Shown: positions 47,283-61,200 of the stretch, one piece after another | Numbering within the stretch: the stretch's first letter is position 1 | Layout of the letters: the number at the start of each line of letters is the position of its first letter | NCBI GenBank assembly: GCA_007449985.2 | Contig: VIIQ02000054.1 | Span: forward strand, 186,001-250,000 | Reading direction: 5' to 3' | Length of the DNA stretch: 64,000 bases | Source of the DNA: Desmodesmus armatus | Lineage: Eukaryota; Chlorophyta; Chlorophyceae; Sphaeropleales; Scenedesmaceae | Made by a program: the position numbers and the translations under genes | Notes under the pieces: generated by a model | What the model saw: only the letters and a program-made list of their open reading frames with translations | What the model was told of the DNA's origin: nothing | Database searches by the model: none

Positions 47283-49211
47283 GTGTTGACCTTCTGGGCT
47301 GCTCCACTGAGCTGCCGTGGGCCCAGCGCTCCTGCTGCTGCAGGCTGCTGCAGTCCCAGCAGTCGGTTGAGAGCCAATTCTTGACTCAACTGCAAACCAC
47401 AGCACAACACGACACATCCCCATCAGCCATCATCCCCCGCAGAGGCAGCAGTCAAGGTGGACGCAGCGATGTGCGCTACACACCCATGCTCATGGCATCT
47501 GCCAGCAGCAGCAGGTGCTGTCAGCACCCATCCGAAACAAAAGCAAAGCTTGGCATCTCCCATGAACAGAGCCCCAAACACATGTGCAACGTGCCGTGTT
47601 CCCATCTGCAGCCCATGCACGCTGCTTGTTCAACTTGTTGACACACGCACAAAAACACACACGCACTAAACAACCAACCCTCATCTCACCACCACCTCCA
47701 ACCCACACCCCGGCTCACCTTAGGTCCGTCAATCTCCAGTGAGCTAAAGACCTGCTCCACCGAAGCTGCCAGCTGCTGCGCCAGCTGCCACCCACGCCTG
47801 CTGCTGCTGCGAGCACCGACACCACCCCCCGGCAGAGACACAGCACTGTCCCCTGCCTCCCCAGCACTCACACACCCTCCCGTGGTGCCACTGGCCGCTG
47901 TGCTGTCCACAGACCCCAGTGCTGACAGCCCCACTGCAGCCAGGCCTGCAAGCAGCTTCAGGGTCTCAGGGATGCCACCCGCACCCCCACCCCCTTGCTG
48001 ACCCCCTGCCTGGGCCCTCTGCTGCTGCTGCTGCTGCTGTGATTGAATTGCCCTCAGCTGCTGCTGCTGAGGTTGTGTAGACCACAGCTGCTGCTCCGAG
48101 CAGCACTCTTCAGTGCCGGTGCTGGGGAATGCGGCAGGTGGCAGGAGCCACTGCGCCCGCTGCTGCCGTGGTGGCATGTTGCCTGCCCTGCTGCCAGGCT
48201 GGCCTCCAGCAGGCTGCTGCTGCTGCAACTCAGCCGCCGTCAGCAGCTGCATTGCTGCTGCTGCTGGGGCCTTGAGGGCGCCGTGTGACTGCATGACAGC
48301 CATCTGCTCACTGTCCTGTGAGCAGCGCTGGAGGGAGTCGTGCGGCCAGCCACTGCCGCTGCCGCCAGCATCACCAGATCTTGCAGCGACATGCTGCTGC
48401 TGCTGTTGGGAGAGCCGCACAGTGCTGCACTCACTAAGCTCCTCCTGCATGATACTACTGTCGTAGCTATTGATGCCAGCAGCAGCTGCTGCTGCTGCTG
48501 CACCCCCTGTAGGCACAAGCGACGCCTCAACCACCCACTCCTGCTGCTCCCCTTCACCGACCTCTCCTTCTGCGTCCGCACTGCCTGAATGGCTGTCATA
48601 GCCCCTGTCCAGACTGGCACCACCATGCTGCTGCTGTTTCTGGGAGGTGTCAGTGCTGCTGTCAATGCCTGCCTGCAGCCGCAGGAGCTGCTGGAGGCAG
48701 CTCACATCAAGCCCAGCCTCAGAGATACCCAAAAACGCCGCATCCCTAAACGTCAACTCCGCAGAATCAGCGTACACCCCTCCATCCCCACCTGCTGCCC
48801 CAAGCCGCTGCTGCTGCTGGTCAAGCTGCGACCCACCCTGCATGCCCTGCTGCTGCTGCTGCTGGTTGTGCTGTGCCCTGCGGTCACTGTCACAGCCCCC
48901 AGCTGCCACCAGTCCAGCCACAAACTCCTGGATCTTGGCCAGGCGTCGTGGACTCATGCTGCCGTCATACACCGACACAGCAGCAGCCACAGCCTCAGCA
49001 ATGCTGCTGCGCTGCTGTTGCTGCTGCAGCAGCAGCTCCAAGGGCAACCGCGGCACTACTGCAGCCACCGGCTGCTGCATGTTGGCCCCAGCCACTCCAG
49101 CTGCTGCCTCCCCCCTGAAGCCCTGCTGCTGCTGCTGTGATGCTAACCGCTCAGAGCCAGACACCTCCCGCTGCAGGATCCCTCCCCCAGGGCTGTGGAC
49201 CCCCCTCAGGA

Positions 49212-49242
<31 letters not shown>

Positions 49243-52200
49243 CCTGTACTGCGCAGCCGGGGAAGTGAGCCCAGTCCTCAATGGGCTCCCTAGGGGTGTA
49301 GCCTCAGGCTCCAACTGCGCCTTGCTGTGCTGGGCAGAACCCAAGGCACTAGCACCCCCTAGGTGCACCAGGCTGCTGCTCCTGGGCAAGCCAGTGATGC
49401 CATACCCCTCAGCAGCACCTGCTGCTGCTGCTGCTGGGCTGTGTGAACCCACCCCTGCCTGCAACCCTGCTGCCTTTGATCCCTCAGGCCCCAGCGGCAG
49501 CGCCCCGGCCGATGCTACAGCCCCCAGGTTGTAGCCAGTGCTACTGCCGCCGTAGCAGCTGTAGCTGCTGCCTCCATGCCCGTCCAGCCCGTCGTCCTCA
49601 GGCATGGCTGTATGGAGGGGTGACTCCAGGGGGGAGAGGGGGTAGTACTCAGGCATGTCTGAGCGTGCCCTTCGGTGCCGCAGCCGCCCCATGCGTGCCG
49701 CACCCCCACTGCCACCGCCACACACCACACGGCCACCAGGAGAACTGCCAGCCCCACCACCAGCAGCAGCAGCAGTGGTGGATGCTGTCGCTGATACTGA
49801 CGGTGCTGATGCGACGGCTGTGGGTGCAGGCGGTACTTGCTGCTGCTGAGCTGAGGGTGAAGCTGACAAAGCGCGGGAGGGGCTTGCCCTGCTGCTGGTG
49901 CTGCCGCCCAGGCTGTGCCTGCTGCCCTCCTCCGCTGCACTGCTGCTGGTGCGGGCTCTGCTCTCCCCGCCTGCTGCTGCTGCTGCAGTTTGCCCACCAG
50001 GCAAGATACCTACCGCCTGCAGCTGCTGCTGCGCCTGCAGGTGCTGCAGCTTATGCCTGTTGGTAGACAGTGGGGACGCCAGCTGAGACGACGGTTGGTA
50101 ACTGTTAGCAGAGCCAGAGCCCTCCAGCATCTGGAGGTAAGGGGGCCGTGCAGATGCTGCAGGAGCTGGTGAGGACGGCACCTGCTGCTGCTTGGGTGCT
50201 GCAGCATCCCCTGTGCTGCAGCTGCTGCCGGAAGCAACGCTCGCACCCACACCTGCCCCAGATGCTGCTGCTGCTGCTGCTGTGGGCTCTGGTGGTGTAC
50301 TGTTGCCTCGCAGCAGCAGCCCTGTCGACAGCGGACCAGCAGTCACACCAGGGGAGGTACCACCACCACCGCCAGCAGCAGCAGGATGTGGGACAGCCGC
50401 TCCCGCAGCTGCCTGCCAGCGCGGTACGGGGCTGCTGCTGTGAGGCCCTGCGTGCTGCTGCTGCTGTTGCTGCTGGCACAGCCTAGCACCTGCGCCCGGG
50501 CTCAAAACCGTACCTGCGATGATGCTGTCTGCTGTACATGCAACAGCAGCAACAACGTGACCAGGAGATGAAACCCAGGTCCGGCGGTGCTGTTGCTGCT
50601 GCTGGTGCTGCTTGGGTGAAGCTGTGCACACATCTGGTATGGCTCCATCCAACGACAGCACGGCAATCTGGCAGGGCCGCGCCCTCTCAGGCGTGCTAGG
50701 GCTGCTGCTTTGCTGGGCCTGCTGCTGCTGTCGGGTGAGGAAGTAGCTGTGTGCGGGTGACCGCACCCCCGGCTGCTGCTGCTGCCACCACCAGCAGCAG
50801 CAGCGGCAGCAGTATTGGGTGAGGTGCCTGTATCCGGTGACCAGGCAGGTGAACCACCACAGGGGATAGGTGCAGGTGTGGCAGCGGCAGCACGCATGGC
50901 AGCAATGGCGGCTGCACCGCTGCCACCCATCAGCTGGAAGCTGCCAGTGGATGCTGCCAGGGAGGAGCCCTCACGCCTCAGCTGACCCTCCTGCAGCTGC
51001 TGCTGACTGTCAGTCGGTGATGTCACCCCTACCTCCATCACTACCTCTAGCCCACCATCGCCACCACTGCTGTTTGGGTGTTGGGGTTGCCTGTACGAGC
51101 AGTCGGCAGGAGCTGCACACTGAGGGTGCTCCTGGCCAGCACTGCTGCTGAACCTGCCCCCAGCATCACTGCCGTGGTGGCTGTGCTGGCGGATAAAGCT
51201 GCTGCTTTCTTCTTGAAGCAGTGGCCACGGCTGCTCCTGCTCCCCATGCTGCTGCTGCAAACTGTCCTCCGGCAGCAAGTCACTCTCTGCTGTCTCACTG
51301 CTACAGCTTGTCCCAGCAGCACCAGGCTCCACTGCTACTCCTGCTGCTGCCTCCCGCCCCGTCAGTCCACCAATGGGACCCCCCGCAGCACATGCTGCTG
51401 CCACTGCTGCTGCCACGCCACTCAAGCTGCTCTGGCTCACCTCCCCAAGCTGCCAGGAGCTCACACCACCAACGCCACCACCGCCTGCTGCTGCTGCAAT
51501 ATCCTCGCTTGCCACACCACCCTGCTGCTGCAGGCTGTGGTCAACACCCAACGCTGTACTGGCAGCAGCAGCAGCAGCAAGAGGGCTGCCCACAGCAGCC
51601 CCAGGCAGCTGCATGTGTGCTGGGGGTGTCCTGCTACGAGAGTCCCTCACACCATGGGTGTCTCCCAGGTCCCCTGAAGGCTCACCCACCACACCACCAC
51701 CACCATCCAAGCAGAGCCCCTCATCCCCTGGCCCACCATGCTGATGCATTGGCTGGGGACTGCCGATGGCTCCAAGGCGGCAGCCTCCTGCTGCTGCTGC
51801 TGCATGATGCAGGGGCGCCTCCTCCCCAGCTGCTGCCAACATATCACTCATGAGGTTCTTGCAGATAGGGCTGTCAGGGACGGCAGCAACATCATCCTCA
51901 CTGGACTGCAGCCCATGTAGTCCACCCTGCGGGGCGGAAGCCTCCTGCTGCTGCTGTGTGCGCGGCTGCGTCTTGCTGCCCCGCCTGCTGCTGATCGACT
52001 GCGGGAGCCGTGAGTGCAGTGGGGAGAAGTTGTTGAAGGAGCAGTCCCTGCCGGAGGGCCCAGAAACAGACACGCCAGGCAGTGCAGGGGGTGCGGACGC
52101 AGCAGCAGCAGCCTGAGAGGCCGTCTTGCTTCCCCTGCCTGCTTGACTGCTGCTGCTGGTCGACAGGGCGCCCTCTGCATCAACACAGCTGCCTGCTCCG

Positions 52201-55200
52201 TCTGGCGTCCCAGGCGGCCCCGCTGCTGCTGCTGCTGCTGAGCCAGTCACGCCTCTTGCACTGCTGTCAAACACCCCAGGGCTGCCAGCACTGCTGCTGC
52301 CAGCGGCATTGAATCCCAGGTTCCTGCTGACATGACCCCCACCACCTGACCCCGCCCTGCACCCAGCAGATGACGACCCAGCAGCAGCAGCAGCAGCAGC
52401 AGCAGCGCTGCCAGGCAGTACGCTGGCACCCCCTATGGCTGCAATGCAGCTGTTGGGGGTGGCGGCCAGGACCCCTCCAGCAGGCCCACGGCCAGCAGAG
52501 GACCGGGCTGCATGCAGCGGACTGAAGGTGACAGGGATGAGGTGCAAGGGGCTGCTGGGCGGCACCAGTGGTGCCGGCTGCCGCCACTGCTGCTGCTGCT
52601 GCTGCTGGCAAAACATGCCTGGGGATGGGGACGCTGTCGGCAGCAGGGCAGGGCGTCCCTCTGGCTCAGCATAGCTACTGCCCTGCAGGCCTGAAGGGGT
52701 TGGGCCCTCCTGCTGTCCACCTGCAGAACCTTGGGCCCTCCCACCCCCTGACTGCTCCATGGGGGGCTCCCTGTGCTACTGCGAGGGCTGTAACTGTAGC
52801 TGTGCCCCCTGAGCCCTCCTGCGCTGGAATTACCACCCCGTTGCTGTTGCTGCTGCTGCTCTGCAGCGCCCTTGCTGCTACTAGCAGCAGCTGTGGGTGA
52901 GGTGGCGGCTGCAGCTAGGGACTTACGGGGAGTCGTCATACGGAGCTGCTGCTCTCTCAAGCTGCTGCCTGGTGCCTTGCCTGGTGAGGATTGGTCCTTG
53001 CTGCAGCGTACCCCTCCCCAGGTCTTGATACCCCCACCATCACCCAGGTCGTTGAAAGACAGCTCACAGCCCAGGAGCCCTGGTGCTGCTGCAGGGGCAG
53101 GGCTGCCTGCAGAGCCGCAGCTGCTACTCACACTGCCTGACACACCACCACCTTCCCCTGCTGCTGCTACTTCCCTGGTAGGCGAAGCAAAATGAGCACC
53201 GTCAGCAGCAGCAACAGTGCTGCTTGCAACACCATGTTTGCCAGCAGGGTGGGAGCCTTCCCTCTCAACCCCCGCCTGCTCATTACCACCCTCAACACCA
53301 TCCCCAACTTCAGCACCCATGTCACTCCTCGCACTCTTCCCATCAGGCCCTGCTGGCGGGGGTGTAGCAGAGGCAGCACTCTCAGCATCAGAGGCCTCAC
53401 CTCCCAGCTGATGCAGCGGGCCGCCGCTGCCGCCACTGTCCCTGCCGCCTGCTGAGCATGAGCTGCTGTCAGAGGCAGGCCAGGGCTGCTGCTGCTGCTG
53501 CTGCCCTGGTGGCGGCGGCTGTGCCGCCCTACCTGCTCCACCACCACCAGCAGCAGCAGCAGCGCTACCCCTGCTGCTGTACCTGCCGCCCCGCCTGCTG
53601 GGGGGTGCCCCAGCTGCTGCAACTTCACCTGTAGCATCAGCAGCAGTATTGGTGCCACCAGGCCTGCTGTGGTAGAAGCTGCGAGCCAGGGGGACAGGAG
53701 GGGTAGCACCCCCCAGCGGCAGTGGCACGCCCTCTGCTGCAGCCACAGCTGTCACCGGCTGCTCAGCAGTTGCTGCTGCTGCTGCTGCTGCTGCTGCATG
53801 GAGGCGTGTGTCACTGACGCTGCCGTTGCTGCTGTTGCTGGCCGCGCTGTCGCTGACCCCAGAGCCACCGACCGCGTCAGTGCTGCCCCGGCGCCTGTGG
53901 GGCCACACCGTCCCCCTTTGGCTGCTGGCAGTGGGGTCAAGGGACGCAGCGCAGCAGCTGTCATTGTCACTCACTACCCCTGAGTCCACACCCCCTGGCT
54001 GCCCCAGTTCTTCACCAGTCGCCTGCTGCTGCTGCTGCAGTGCTTGCTGTGCTACTGCAGGCTTCTCTGGTGCCCCTGTTGCGCTTGGACCTGCATGTGC
54101 CCGCTCAGCCCCTGCTGTGAGGTCAGGGGATGCTGCTGCTGCTGCTGCTGCTGCTGCGGTTGAATCGTGCCTGAGCCTGCTCTTCTGTTGTGCTGGCCTG
54201 TGGTGGCCCTCAACAGCACCTGGCTTATTCTGCGTGCTGCTGCCAGGGCTGCTGCTACTGCCAGCCGCCGGCAGCAGAGCATTGCTGCCAATGCTGGACC
54301 GCAGCGACACAGCAGGATCCCTGCTAACAGCACCTGCTGCTGCTGCTAGCGGCGTCTTGGACTGGGGTGTGGCGGCGTGTGCGCCTATTGCTGCAGGCGG
54401 GGCACGTGACGTAGCTTGTTCCTCCACCAGCGCTGCTGCTGCTGCTGAGCTGACGGCCGACCCTGCAGTGCAGCTTTGGCTGTCAGAGGCTGCAGGCTGC
54501 TCCGGCATCAGCTGCACCTCGGCAATGCAGTGCGCTTCAAAGTGGTAGCGCTGCGTGTAGCTCAGTGGCTGCTGCTGCTGCTGCCCGATGTGCTTCACAA
54601 CACCCACCACCAGCGTCTCCCCACTGTCGCTGCTCCTCACCCTGCTGCCGCAGCCGCCTTGCAACCCATCCAAGCCTGCACCCCGCACCACACCACCCTC
54701 ATCCCTGCCCTCGCGCCCAGCAGCAGCAGTACTGGTGCCAGCAGCTGCTGTGTTTTCTGAGAAAGCACTGCTGCGCTGCACCCCCTGCAGCCTGTACGAT
54801 GCTGCGACAGCTGCACCCTTAGCCCCCGGTGAGCACACCGGGGCTGGGCTGGCGACTAGTGCGCAGTCAAGAGTGCGTGGTTGCTTGCCAGGGCCTGGCA
54901 GCAGGGGCCTCTCAGGGCTGCTGCATTCATCAAACAGCACTGCTGCTGGCGCTGCTGCTGCTGCCGGCGGCGGCGGCTGTGGTGAGGATGCCAGGCTGGC
55001 AGTCCGCATAGGCTCCGGCCTGCTGGCAGATGCAGCAGCTGCAGCTGCTGGTGCATTAGGCCCTGCTTGACCTCCCAGGTCCCACCTCTTCCTGTTGCCT
55101 CTGCTGCTTTCCGCAGTGGCAACAGGAGTGACTGCTGTTGCTGCAGCACCGGCCCTGGCTGACCCTGATGTGGCCGTGTCTGCTGCTCCCGCAGCAGCGG

Positions 55201-58200
55201 CCGCCGCTGCAGCAGCAATCGGCGTGAGGCCGCGCACAGAGGGTGTCCCGTGTCCACTCTGTGGGCTCGCCTCTGACTCTGCCATGGCTAGTGCGTTGGT
55301 GATGGTCCTTGCTGCAGCTGCCCCAAAGCCTGCCAGCGCGTTGGTGATCGTCTTGGCCGCTGCAAAGCCCTTAGGCAGGCTGCTGCTGGGCGAATGGCTG
55401 CCAAAGGCGCCACCACCACCCACGCTGTGACCCCCGAGGTGTGGCGAGTGCTGCATGATGCTGCTCACCTCACTCAACTCACTCATTGACACCTGAGGCG
55501 ACGAGGCCGCAGCGCCAGCTGCTGCTGCTGCTGCTGCCGAGCCCGCCCCTGCACCTGCTGACTGCAAGACTCCCACCCCTGCTCCTCCCTGTGCGAGCGA
55601 CGCACCGGCGGTATGTGATGAGGCAGGCGCACCGCCAGCACTACGTCCCAAGTGTGCCTTCAGCGGGCTACTGCCCCCGGATTGCCTGTGGGCCTGCAGC
55701 TCCCGCTTTACTGCTGAGCCGTAGTGCATCACACGCTGGACCAGACCCTGGGCTGTGGCAGCAGCTGCAGCCATGCTGTGAGGCACCTGCAGGCCCTTGT
55801 GGCTGTGGGGGTCAGCCTGGGGGCTGTCAAACCCCTCACCCTGCTGCTGCTGCTGCTGTCCAGGCTGCTGCTGGGGAGATTGCTGCACCCCGGAGGGTGT
55901 GTGGGGGGCAGCAGAAGCTTTGAACGTGCTCAGGTGTAGGTCCCAGTTGAATGGGACCCCTCCCAGCAGCTTGCCGCCTGTCTTGGGGGAGGACATGCCC
56001 AGCTCAGGGGGCGTCTCTGGGCAGACTGGCGTCCGCTGTTGCACTGGAGACAGCCCTGACAACGCGCCAGAGTCCATCCCAGCAGCAGGTGCAGCTGCAG
56101 CAGAGCCTGCTGCAGGCCTCTCTGGTCGAGATGCCTGCCGGCCTGCGTTGACGTGTGTGACCGTGCCGGGTGTCAGCAGCTGCGGCTGGAGTGCAGCAGG
56201 CAGGAAGACCCGCGTTTGAGACGTGGGTGAAGCACACCCGCCAGCCTGGGCAGCCACTCGCTGCTGCTGCTGCATAGCAACACTACCCCCAGTACCCTGT
56301 TGCCCCTGCTGTGCGTGTTGGACCCGCTGCTGCTGCTGGTGTGGAGGTGCATGCTGCTGCTGTTGCTGCAGGGGCGCTTGGTGCCGCTGCTGCAACTGCA
56401 GCAGTGCCTCATAACTGAGACGCTGGTGGTCCTGCTGCTGCTGCTGCTGCTGCTGCGCCTGCAGCCTCACAGCCCCATGCTTCAGCGGCGAGGCCGCAGC
56501 GCTTGCACAGCCTCTGGGTGGTGCCCCGCCGCCCCACTTCTGTGACCAGCGCACAGCACCAGCACCCCACGCCGAGCCATCCCCGTACAGGGCACCAACA
56601 GGCAGCGATGCACGCAGAGTCGACTCCCGCCCCACCTGACCCCCGCTGCTAGACCCTGGTCCTCCCGCAGTGCCAGCACCAGCACCAGCAGCACCTGCCA
56701 GGGACCCTCTGCCTGCAGGTGCCCTAGCCAGGCTGGCCACGGGCATGTCGCCCAGTAGCTCTGTCAGGCTGAGGCTGCTGACGACTGGTGCTGAGCGCAC
56801 AGCAGGCAGCAGGATGGCGGGGTCAGCCTCCTCCTCAGCAGAGCTGGGCCTACTGCTGCTGCTGGGCCTGGACCCCCTCCCAGTCGCTCCCGCTGCTGCT
56901 GTGGTGCCACCGCTGCTGGGTCTCTTAACCCGTTGCTGCTGCTGCTGCTGCTGCTGCTGGGAGCTGGGTCTCGAGCTGCTGCCCTTCCCTGGTGGAGGTC
57001 CCCCAAATTGGTTCCTCAGCAGCTCCTGATAAGAGTTCCTGCCACCGCTACCGCCACCGGCCGCGCCCCCACTGCCACTCCCCCGCCTGCTGCCCGCCTG
57101 CTGTTTAGGAGGAGCCCTGCCGTCCTGCTGCCTACTGCTGCGCATGGTGCCAGGGTCACTCACCACCCTTGGGCCCGACAGGTCCAGCTTCACATGGCTG
57201 GTCCTCACACCAGCATCAGGGCCACTGCCAGCTGCAGCAGCGCGCTGTGGTCCCTTGCCTGCCGCCTGCCCTGCTGAGGCCGCACCCACAGAAGACCTGC
57301 CCAGAGGCATTGACAGGCGCCTGTCCCCAGCAGCGGGTGCCGCTCCAGCAGCAGCAGGAGGCCCAGGTAGGGAGGCACGGCGCTGCTGGTTCACACCCCT
57401 CTGTTGGGCTGCGGTTCCAGCGCCTGCAGCTGCCTCAGCACTCGACCGCACTCGTCCTGTGCTGGTGCTGCGCATGGTGGTGCCACTGGCTGCCTGCACG
57501 CGCTGCTGCTGCTGCTGCCGGGAGTGTGATGCTGCACCCCTGAGGCTGTGCTGCTGCAGCCCCTTAGCCCCTGACTTGGCAGCTGCAGCTGCGGCTGTGG
57601 CAAGCCCCGCTGCCACATCTGTCAGTGCTGCCACAACCTTGTGCGGCGCAGCCAAGGGCCTCTGGCCCTGCAGCTGCTGTGTCCTCTCGCCCGCAGATTG
57701 CTGAGAGCTGCGCAGGCGCGTGATGCCCGCAGCTGCTGCGCCACGGGCGCTCTGGTTAGCGCTGGTGCTGCTCCTGAGCTGGCGTACTGCTGCTCCCTGA
57801 GGGCTGCCCTGCTGTGCTGCTGCTGTTGCCTGCAGGCTGTCAGCACGTGTGTCAGGGTGCTGGGGCGGCACCCGCTCAGGCGCTCTTGCTGGCGACATGT
57901 CCTGCAGTGCTGTTGCCTCCTGCTGCTGCAGGGCAGATACCGCCTGTGGCCGCAAGCTGTGCTGGCTGGTGCGCAGGGCCGCTACGCGCGCTGCCAGGTG
58001 CTGCGCGCGCTGATTGTAGTCTCCGATGCTGCTGCGCAACACTCCATTACCATCGACAGAAGCACGGCCGGGCGGCACCGCATCTTGCTGCTGCTTGGGC
58101 TGGATCTGCACCTGCTCTTGCTGCCTCACACCCTGCTGCTGTTGGCTGGCATTGGAGCTGCTGCAGCCGGTATCAGGCGCAGTGAGAGGGTCGCTGCCGA

Positions 58201-61200
58201 GCGCAACTGTCGTCCGCTGCAGCTCTGGGGACTCTGCAATAGGGGACAGCAGCTTAGCATGGCCGGCCGCCACAGCACCAGCCACCGCCGCCCCTGTCCC
58301 GTGCTGCTCTGCGGCTGATGCCTCCTCTGCTTCAGCCACCTGACTCTGGTCCTGCAGGACCACCTGGGCTGCTCCTGCAGCTGCTGCTGGCAAACTACTG
58401 CCCTGACAGCCTTCTCCCTGCAGCTCCTCTTGCAACTCCTGCTGCCTGCTGTCTCTAGAATCCTGCATCACCCCCTCCTTCTCCTGCACCCCTGCTGCTG
58501 CTGGCTGGCTGCCGGTCACTTCGCCCCTCCCTAGGCCTGCTGTGGTGCTGCGCCTGGCCCCTGCTGCCTCCCTGCCCCGCTGCGCCAGCAATGGTGTGGA
58601 CAGATGGTCGTCCCGGCCGTCATCGCCGCCCATACCTTGACCAAACAGCACACACCTCAGCACATCCAGACTCCTGGCAGGGGTCTGGTCCGTGTCAGGC
58701 TCTACAGGGGCAGTGATGGGTGTGCATGGGAGCACAAGCGGCCCTGCTGCTGTTTCTGCGTTTGCTGCTGGCACTGATTGGTCCACTGCTGCTGCAGCTG
58801 TGTCAGATGCACCAGAGGTGGCTGTGTGTGCTGCTGTTGCTGTCGAGCCGTCAGCGGCCGTGTCAGGAGCTTCTCCTGCAGGGTGCTGCAAGTCGTCCTG
58901 AGTAGCTGGTGAGGGCTGGGAGTACCGTGGGAAGGCCAGGGCAGGGCAGCTGTGTTTCACCAGCAGCCCCTGCCCCAGCACCTGTGGAGACAGGGTCACA
59001 CTGCCCCAGCCTACCTTACCCCCTGCTGCCCTGCCGCGCTGGGGACTGGCGCGAGTACCCCGCTGCGGCGTCCGCCGAGCCTCCCGTGCTGCTGCAGGGG
59101 CGCCCCTGCCGCCTCCCGCCGCGTCCAGCACGCTGCTGCTGGTGTTGCTGCTGTTGCCACTGGCCCTGCCGCCAGCACCTACATCCATCGCCATGGAGGG
59201 GCAGGACTGGATCCTGCGGTCGGGTATGGCAGAGCCTGCTGCTGCAGCGGCCTCAGCCTGCAGCTGCAGCACCCGGGGACCCAGCAGCCGCGATTGTGGC
59301 ATGCATGTGCGGCTGTCAACCAGTTGCGGCTCCGCCAAGCTGCATGACGCCGTGTCCTGCGAGCAGCCCAACACGCTGCTGCCTGCACTGCTGCCGACCT
59401 GGCAGAAGGGGACGCTGCTGCTGCCAGTGGGCTCTGCTGTGGCAGCAGCTGCATGGAGAGCTTCTGTTTGTGCAGGAACGTCACCTGCTGCTGCCGCTGC
59501 TGCAGCATCCAGGCGAGGGCTGGGGCTGCTGCTGCCCACCCTTTCCAACTGCTGGCCCTCTGGCAGCTGTCCGTCAACAGCTGTGCTCATCACCTCTCCG
59601 GCACAATCATCATCAAAGGCCGCTGCTGCTGCTGCTGCTGCAGCAGCAGCTAGATCCTCTGGCACGCCACCCGCACAGCTGCTGCTTGTTGCACTCCCCA
59701 GCAGCACGCCAGAGTCGCTGAGGCCGCCACCACTGCGCTGGCAGCTCAGCAGGCTTAGCGTCTCTCTGCTGCAGCGCAGCGCATACTGCTGCGGCTGGGG
59801 CTGCTGCGGTGCTGTTGGCAGCTGTGCTGGCCCTGCGTGCTGCACTCCTGCAGAAGCAACCCCGGCAAACAGCTCCTGCCTTGGGCGCGAGTCAGCTGCC
59901 GCTGCCGCCACTGCTGCTGTCGCGCCCCGCAGTTGCGAGCTGGCCTCACAACAAGTAGCAGTGTCAATGGACGCAGCTGTGTCTGCATAGTCTGGCAACA
60001 GGCTCATGCTGCGCAGGCCAGCACAGCTGCTGCTGCTGTTGCTGTCCTGATCATCTGCCGTCCAGTTGCTGGAGCGCTGCAGCAGGTTGAGCAGCGTGGA
60101 CGGTCGCCCTCCAGCAGACAGTGCAGCAGCCGCACCTTGCCTGGCCGCTTGCCTTTGGGTCTGCGCTGAGTGCTCCTGCTGCTGCTGCCTGTAGGCAGGG
60201 AGGTGCGCCTGCAGGTCTGCCTGCAGCTGCGCCAGCCGCTGCCGCTGCGCCTCAACCACCGCGGCCCCCTCCAGCAGCTGCTGCTGCAGCAGATCCCCCT
60301 GGTCGTGCCCTGGCCGCAGCTGTGAGGGCCGCTGGTGGGGCTGCCCCAGCACAGCAGCGCGCAGCTGCGAGTCTGTCAGGGAGTCCTGTGGTGACCCAGG
60401 GTGCTGCTGCAGCCTGGCAGCAGCTGGGCTCCTGCGCTGCTGCTCCGGGGACTGCGACACTGCAGGGTGCTGCTGTGGGTGCAAGTGGGGTGCCGCGCCA
60501 CCATCAAGGCAGCTGCCTGCTGCTGCTGCGCATGACCAGGGCGGTGCAGCAGGCTCATGTCCTGCAGGACGCCACTGCTGCCATGCCCGCTGGTGCTGTT
60601 GCTGCTGCGGGTGTTGTGCTGGGTCATCAGGTGCCCACGGCTCTGCTGCTGTTTGGCTGGCATACACACCCTGTGCCGCACCTGCTGGTGCTGCTGCTGC
60701 TGGTGCTGTGGCTGCCGCTTCCTGCTCCCCAAGGGGCGGCAGAGAGGGGCTCCGCATGAGCACATCTGCTGAGGGCTCTGCACTGAGGGCGTAGCCAGGG
60801 CTGCCTGGTGTGCTGACACACAGGCCAGGAATGGGCAGCTGCTGTGCATCCGCCACTGAGGCTGCAACATGAGCTGTGCTGTGCACCACCTCCAGGTGGC
60901 TTACAGCATGCACACCGCCTGCAAGTACAGTAGCAGGCAAGCAAGCAGTAGCAGCAGCACGGCGCTCGCTCAGGGTGTGGCAGACCGCCATACCTGGTGG
61001 CACGTGATGGCATGCTGTGGGCTGCTGTTGCAACAATGGAACAGCAAGTCACCGTGGCTGACTCAGCAGGCACTTAGCCCAGATGGGGATGGCCCAGGGG
61101 TGCATGCGTGTCAGAACTGTCATGTGCACACTGCAGTGGTGCCCACCTGCTGCGTGCTCCAAAGCCATGCCAGACAGCTCCACCTTGAGGAAGCGCTGCA

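Noticed and set aside
47108..60870. Many plus-strand frames rich in Cys, Leu and Ala opposite the giant gene
   Set aside because: Complementary reading of CAG-rich coding DNA; no domains, starts or splice logic.
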